The notes beneath the pieces were generated by a model that saw only the letters and a list, made by a program, of their open reading frames with translations, ran no database searches and was not told the DNA's origin. Positions 8,911 to 10,662 of a stretch of DNA of 10,662 nucleotides are shown here, piece by piece. Location: contig WELB01000223.1 of assembly GCA_009602725.1 (NCBI GenBank), positions 186,931 through 197,592 of the forward strand, read 5' to 3'. The position numbers were made by a program, and so were the translations under genes. Positions within the stretch are counted from its first letter, which is position 1. Each line of letters begins with the position of its first letter. The stretch comes from Spirogloea muscicola (lineage: Eukaryota; Streptophyta; Zygnematophyceae; Spirogloeales; Spirogloeaceae).

Positions 8911-10584
8911 CTACAGATGCTTCTTTGCCAGAGCACGGACGCGCGTGTCAAAGAAAGGCGAAGTAATTCTTGTGCCGGGCACGTAGAGCGGGTTGAGCAG
9001 GATCTGCAGACAGGTAGGAAGTGTGAGCACACCCTGCAAATGGAGTATTCCACATTGACAACGTATTCTGATGCTACAACTTGTGTTGCCGTTTGACCAT
9101 GTCTGCCGAAGAAACTGGCCAGCTGGCCCTTGTGGCTGCATGATATGCTCCAAGTAGCGGGCAAGAGTGCTAGATTGGACATGACAGATTTTGGCCAACA
9201 GCCAGAGGCTAGTACGGTTTGGCAGATGCAGATACAGGTTGCTGTGACGCACAGACGAAGGTGCTGCAGCTCTGCAGCACTGGGGATAAGCTGGCACTGA
9301 GCTTCCAACCTTGATGTAGAGCTCATGGACCTCCTGGAAGAAGCTCTTGATGCCGTCCTCGTTGCGAGTATCATGCAGCAGCATCATTCTCGTGTGTGGA
9401 GGAGGCACTTGCGAGGTCAAGGTCTCCTTATTCAACAAGATTAGATGGTCTATGGTGACCCCTTGAGTAAGTAGAGCTCAACTAGGTACATTGCAAGTCA
9501 CATGGTATCGCTCCAAGATTCCAACCATGGAGTTTGTGCAGGCTCATGAAAATTGAATTTAAAGTCGCATCTCATTGTATGTTAAGGTCTGCATTAGACA
9601 GTTGGGTTAAGCTGAGCATGCATTGCCCCTTGTTTGCTCAGCAGGGCCAGTATCGATACTCTGCGCTGCCATTTTAGGCTGAGCGTGCTCTGCAGGGCCA
9701 GTGTTGATACTCTGCGCTGCAAATTGCACTCGTCGAAAGTAGCAGCCTTCCTGCCAACCGGACAATAGGCCCTGAACCCCAACCTTAAGCCCGAACCCCT
9801 AACCCTAGACCTTGAACCCGCATCCCTAATTAAGAAACCTAAGCTTAAGCCCCGAACCCTTGAGCCCCGGGAGCAGGTATGGAAAGGATATGACCGGCGG
9901 TCACGTAGGTGGAGACCAGGAGGTCGTTGAACTTGTCCACGGCCTTGAGATACCTGCACCCGGCAAGCGCGAGCGCGAGCCGACCCAGTGAGAAGATGGG
10001 CAGTCAGCCGGCGCAGGAATCGAACCTGGGTCTTGACGGCAACGCCGTAGCGACTTGTGGGCACTCTCTTATCACTTGGCAGACCCCTGTGTATTAGATC
10101 AGCCGCTACCCCCATTTCTGTGCCATTTTCTGCTTATTCGGGCCAGCGTAAGCGCCCGTACAGTGCGCCGGTGGCCCAGACGGCGTCCTGGACGACGTCC
10201 AGCGCGGCGTGCAGGATGAACTGGTGCAGGTGCGCGGCCTCGCTCTTCTGCGCCACCGCGGCTGCCTTGATGGGCTCAGCATAATGTCGCCCAAGTGGGA
10301 ACATGGGCTCAGGACGGGCTGAAGACCGTGAACTGGAACTTGGACATGTCCAGATCCTGTGACAGAAGGTGTGGGTTTTGTGACACAAGGGTGTAGGGTT
10401 TAGGATCTTAGGGTTTCGGGTTAGGGTTAAAGGGTATACTATATAAGGCTTAGGATTCAGGTGTCACTAAAAGAGGCCTTGGCGTGAGTTTGGGCTTCCC
10501 CACCTTGGGAGCGCTGCCGAGCTCCGACTCGTAGATGGGGCTGTCGCCGCGCCCGACGATCACGAAGCTGGCCGTGCTCGCCAT
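8911..10584 (-). CDS. TRAPPC2: TRAPPC2 / sedlin, TRAPP complex subunit (complete, 5 exons)
   Basis: Exons on the minus strand: 10584-10504, 10247-10162, 9953-9892, 9395-9310, 9003-8911 (TAG 8913-8911). They total 408 nt, 135 residues, normal for sedlin (about 135-140). The protein starts MASTASFVIVGRGDSPIYE and contains HLHQFILHAALDVVQD, YLKAVDKFNDL, VTAGHTRMMLLHD, RNEDGIKSFFQEVHELYIK and LLNPLYVPGTRI. This is a typical longin-fold TRAPP subunit, very close to the plant form as I recall it. TRAPPC2 helps tether vesicles in ER-to-Golgi traffic. Asp44 (in AALD) matches the Asp that I recall as altered in human spondyloepiphyseal dysplasia. An in-frame TAG at 10617-10615, 30 nt before the ATG, supports this start. 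Introns 1, 2 and 4 are GT-AG; intron 3 is AT-AC. Confidence 0.96.
9641..9720 (+). repeat. Duplicated 29-bp unit in the U12-type intron
   Basis: The copies at 9641-9669 and 9692-9720 share GCAGGGCCAGT and GATACTCTGCGCTGC, with two differences between them, at a 51-bp offset. A shared GCTGAGC precedes both. It is a non-coding local duplication. Confidence 0.85.
9770..9870 (+). repeat. Degenerate telomere-like repeats (C-rich on +) in TRAPPC2 intron 3
   Basis: CCCTAA/CCCGAA/CCCTGAA-type units recur about every 7-9 bases, for example GAACCCCTAACCCTAGACC near 9804. This resembles a decayed interstitial telomeric tract of the plant/algal kind. Confidence 0.7.
10012..10083 (-). repeat. tRNA-derived (SINE-like) segment in TRAPPC2 intron 2
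   Basis: On the minus strand a B-box match GGTTCGATTCC lies at 10026-10016 and an A-box-like TGCCAAGTGATAAGAG at 10081-10066. They are about 55 nt apart, as in a tRNA with a long variable arm. Between them, ACGGCGTTGCCGT could form such an arm. The T stem is only four pairs and no convincing 7-bp acceptor stem closes the molecule. I therefore read it as a tRNA pseudogene or the head of a tRNA-derived SINE, not a working tRNA. Confidence 0.5.
10387..10438 (+). repeat. Degenerate telomere-like repeats (G-rich on +) in TRAPPC2 intron 1
   Basis: Units such as GTAGGGTTTAGG, TTAGGGTTTCGGG and TTAGGGTTAAAGGG follow each other, a mix of TTTAGGG and TTAGGG. The orientation is opposite to that of the tract in intron 3. 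Confidence 0.75.
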
Positions 10585-10604
10585 CGCCGCCGCCGCCGCC
10601 GCCG
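10585..10604 (-). repeat. GCG triplet repeat in the TRAPPC2 5' leader
   Basis: About six GCG triplets stand directly before the ATG on the minus strand. Further upstream, to the window end, the sequence is very GC-rich and no TATA-like element is visible. Confidence 0.8.
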
Positions 10605-10662
10605 GGTTCACCTCCTAGCGCTCGCCGGGCTCCCCGCGGCGCCGCCGGCGGCCGCCGTCGGC

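Larger units (their letters stand above)
9396..9891 (-). other. U12-type (minor spliceosome) AT-AC intron 3 of TRAPPC2
   Basis: Exon 3 ends GCC GGT C and the intron begins ATATCCTTTCC, a full match to the U12 5' splice-site consensus RTATCCTTT. Near the 3' end lies CCTTGACC (branch adenine about 9417), a match to the U12 branch consensus, 21 nt before the intron end CTCCAC. Exon 4 begins AC ACG AGA ATG ATG. Joining C|AC gives His and the conserved string VTAGHTRMMLLHD. No GT-AG pair restores this string. The intron is 496 nt long and holds a tandem repeat and telomere-like sequence. Confidence 0.92.

Noticed and set aside
9396-9894. A GT-AG reading of TRAPPC2 intron 3 (donor GTCATA at 9894, acceptor CAAG before TGCCTCC)
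   Set aside because: It keeps the frame but replaces the conserved Gly of TAGHTR with Val-Pro-Pro-Pro. The AT-AC reading restores the family sequence exactly and matches all three U12 signals.
10012-10083. Functional tRNA gene
   Set aside because: The acceptor stem does not close and the anticodon stem has mismatches; kept only as a tRNA-derived segment.
9594-10115. 173-codon minus-strand open frame across TRAPPC2 introns 2 and 3
   Set aside because: Its sequence covers telomere-like repeats, a tRNA-like segment and a duplicated unit. The real exon 3 inside it is read in a different frame.

Overview
The window looks like nuclear DNA of a green alga (Chlorophyta; a trebouxiophyte or chlorophyte-type genome, lineage not resolved). 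Coding exons are GC-rich and split by many short spliceosomal introns. The two recognisable proteins resemble land-plant versions most closely. Introns carry degenerate TTTAGGG/TTAGGG-type repeats, and TGTAA, the usual chlorophyte polyadenylation signal, follows the stop of each gene. No bacterial-style operon, rRNA, CRISPR array or intact transposon is visible.

Region 1 (1-8135, + strand) is most of one long gene: the NOT4/CNOT4 E3 ubiquitin ligase subunit of the CCR4-NOT complex. I rebuilt 13 exons by hand. All intron phases agree and the joined reading frame (4971 nt, 1656 residues plus stop) stays open. The window enters inside the RRM domain, so the N-terminal RING finger lies upstream. 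The RRM, a C3H zinc finger and the plant-like linker (GLPPAASWG) are clear. Beyond them come about 1000 residues of low-complexity sequence and a charged, partly coiled-coil C terminus.

Region 2 (8136-8910) is a convergent intergenic stretch that probably holds both 3' UTRs, which may overlap.

Region 3 (8911-10584, - strand) is a complete TRAPPC2 (sedlin) gene: five exons, 135 residues, with an in-frame stop 30 nt upstream of the ATG. Its third intron is the best find here. It has an AT-AC minor-class (U12-dependent) signature: 5' ATATCCTTT, a CCTTGAC branch motif, and a 3' AC. Only these sites restore the conserved VTAGHTR junction. It also appears to sit at the same codon and phase as a non-canonical intron I recall in human TRAPPC2. 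Introns 1 and 3 carry telomere-like repeats in opposite orientations, and intron 2 holds a tRNA-derived, SINE-like segment.

The two genes have no direct functional link: NOT4 acts in mRNA turnover and translation quality control, TRAPPC2 in vesicle tethering. They are tail-to-tail neighbours.
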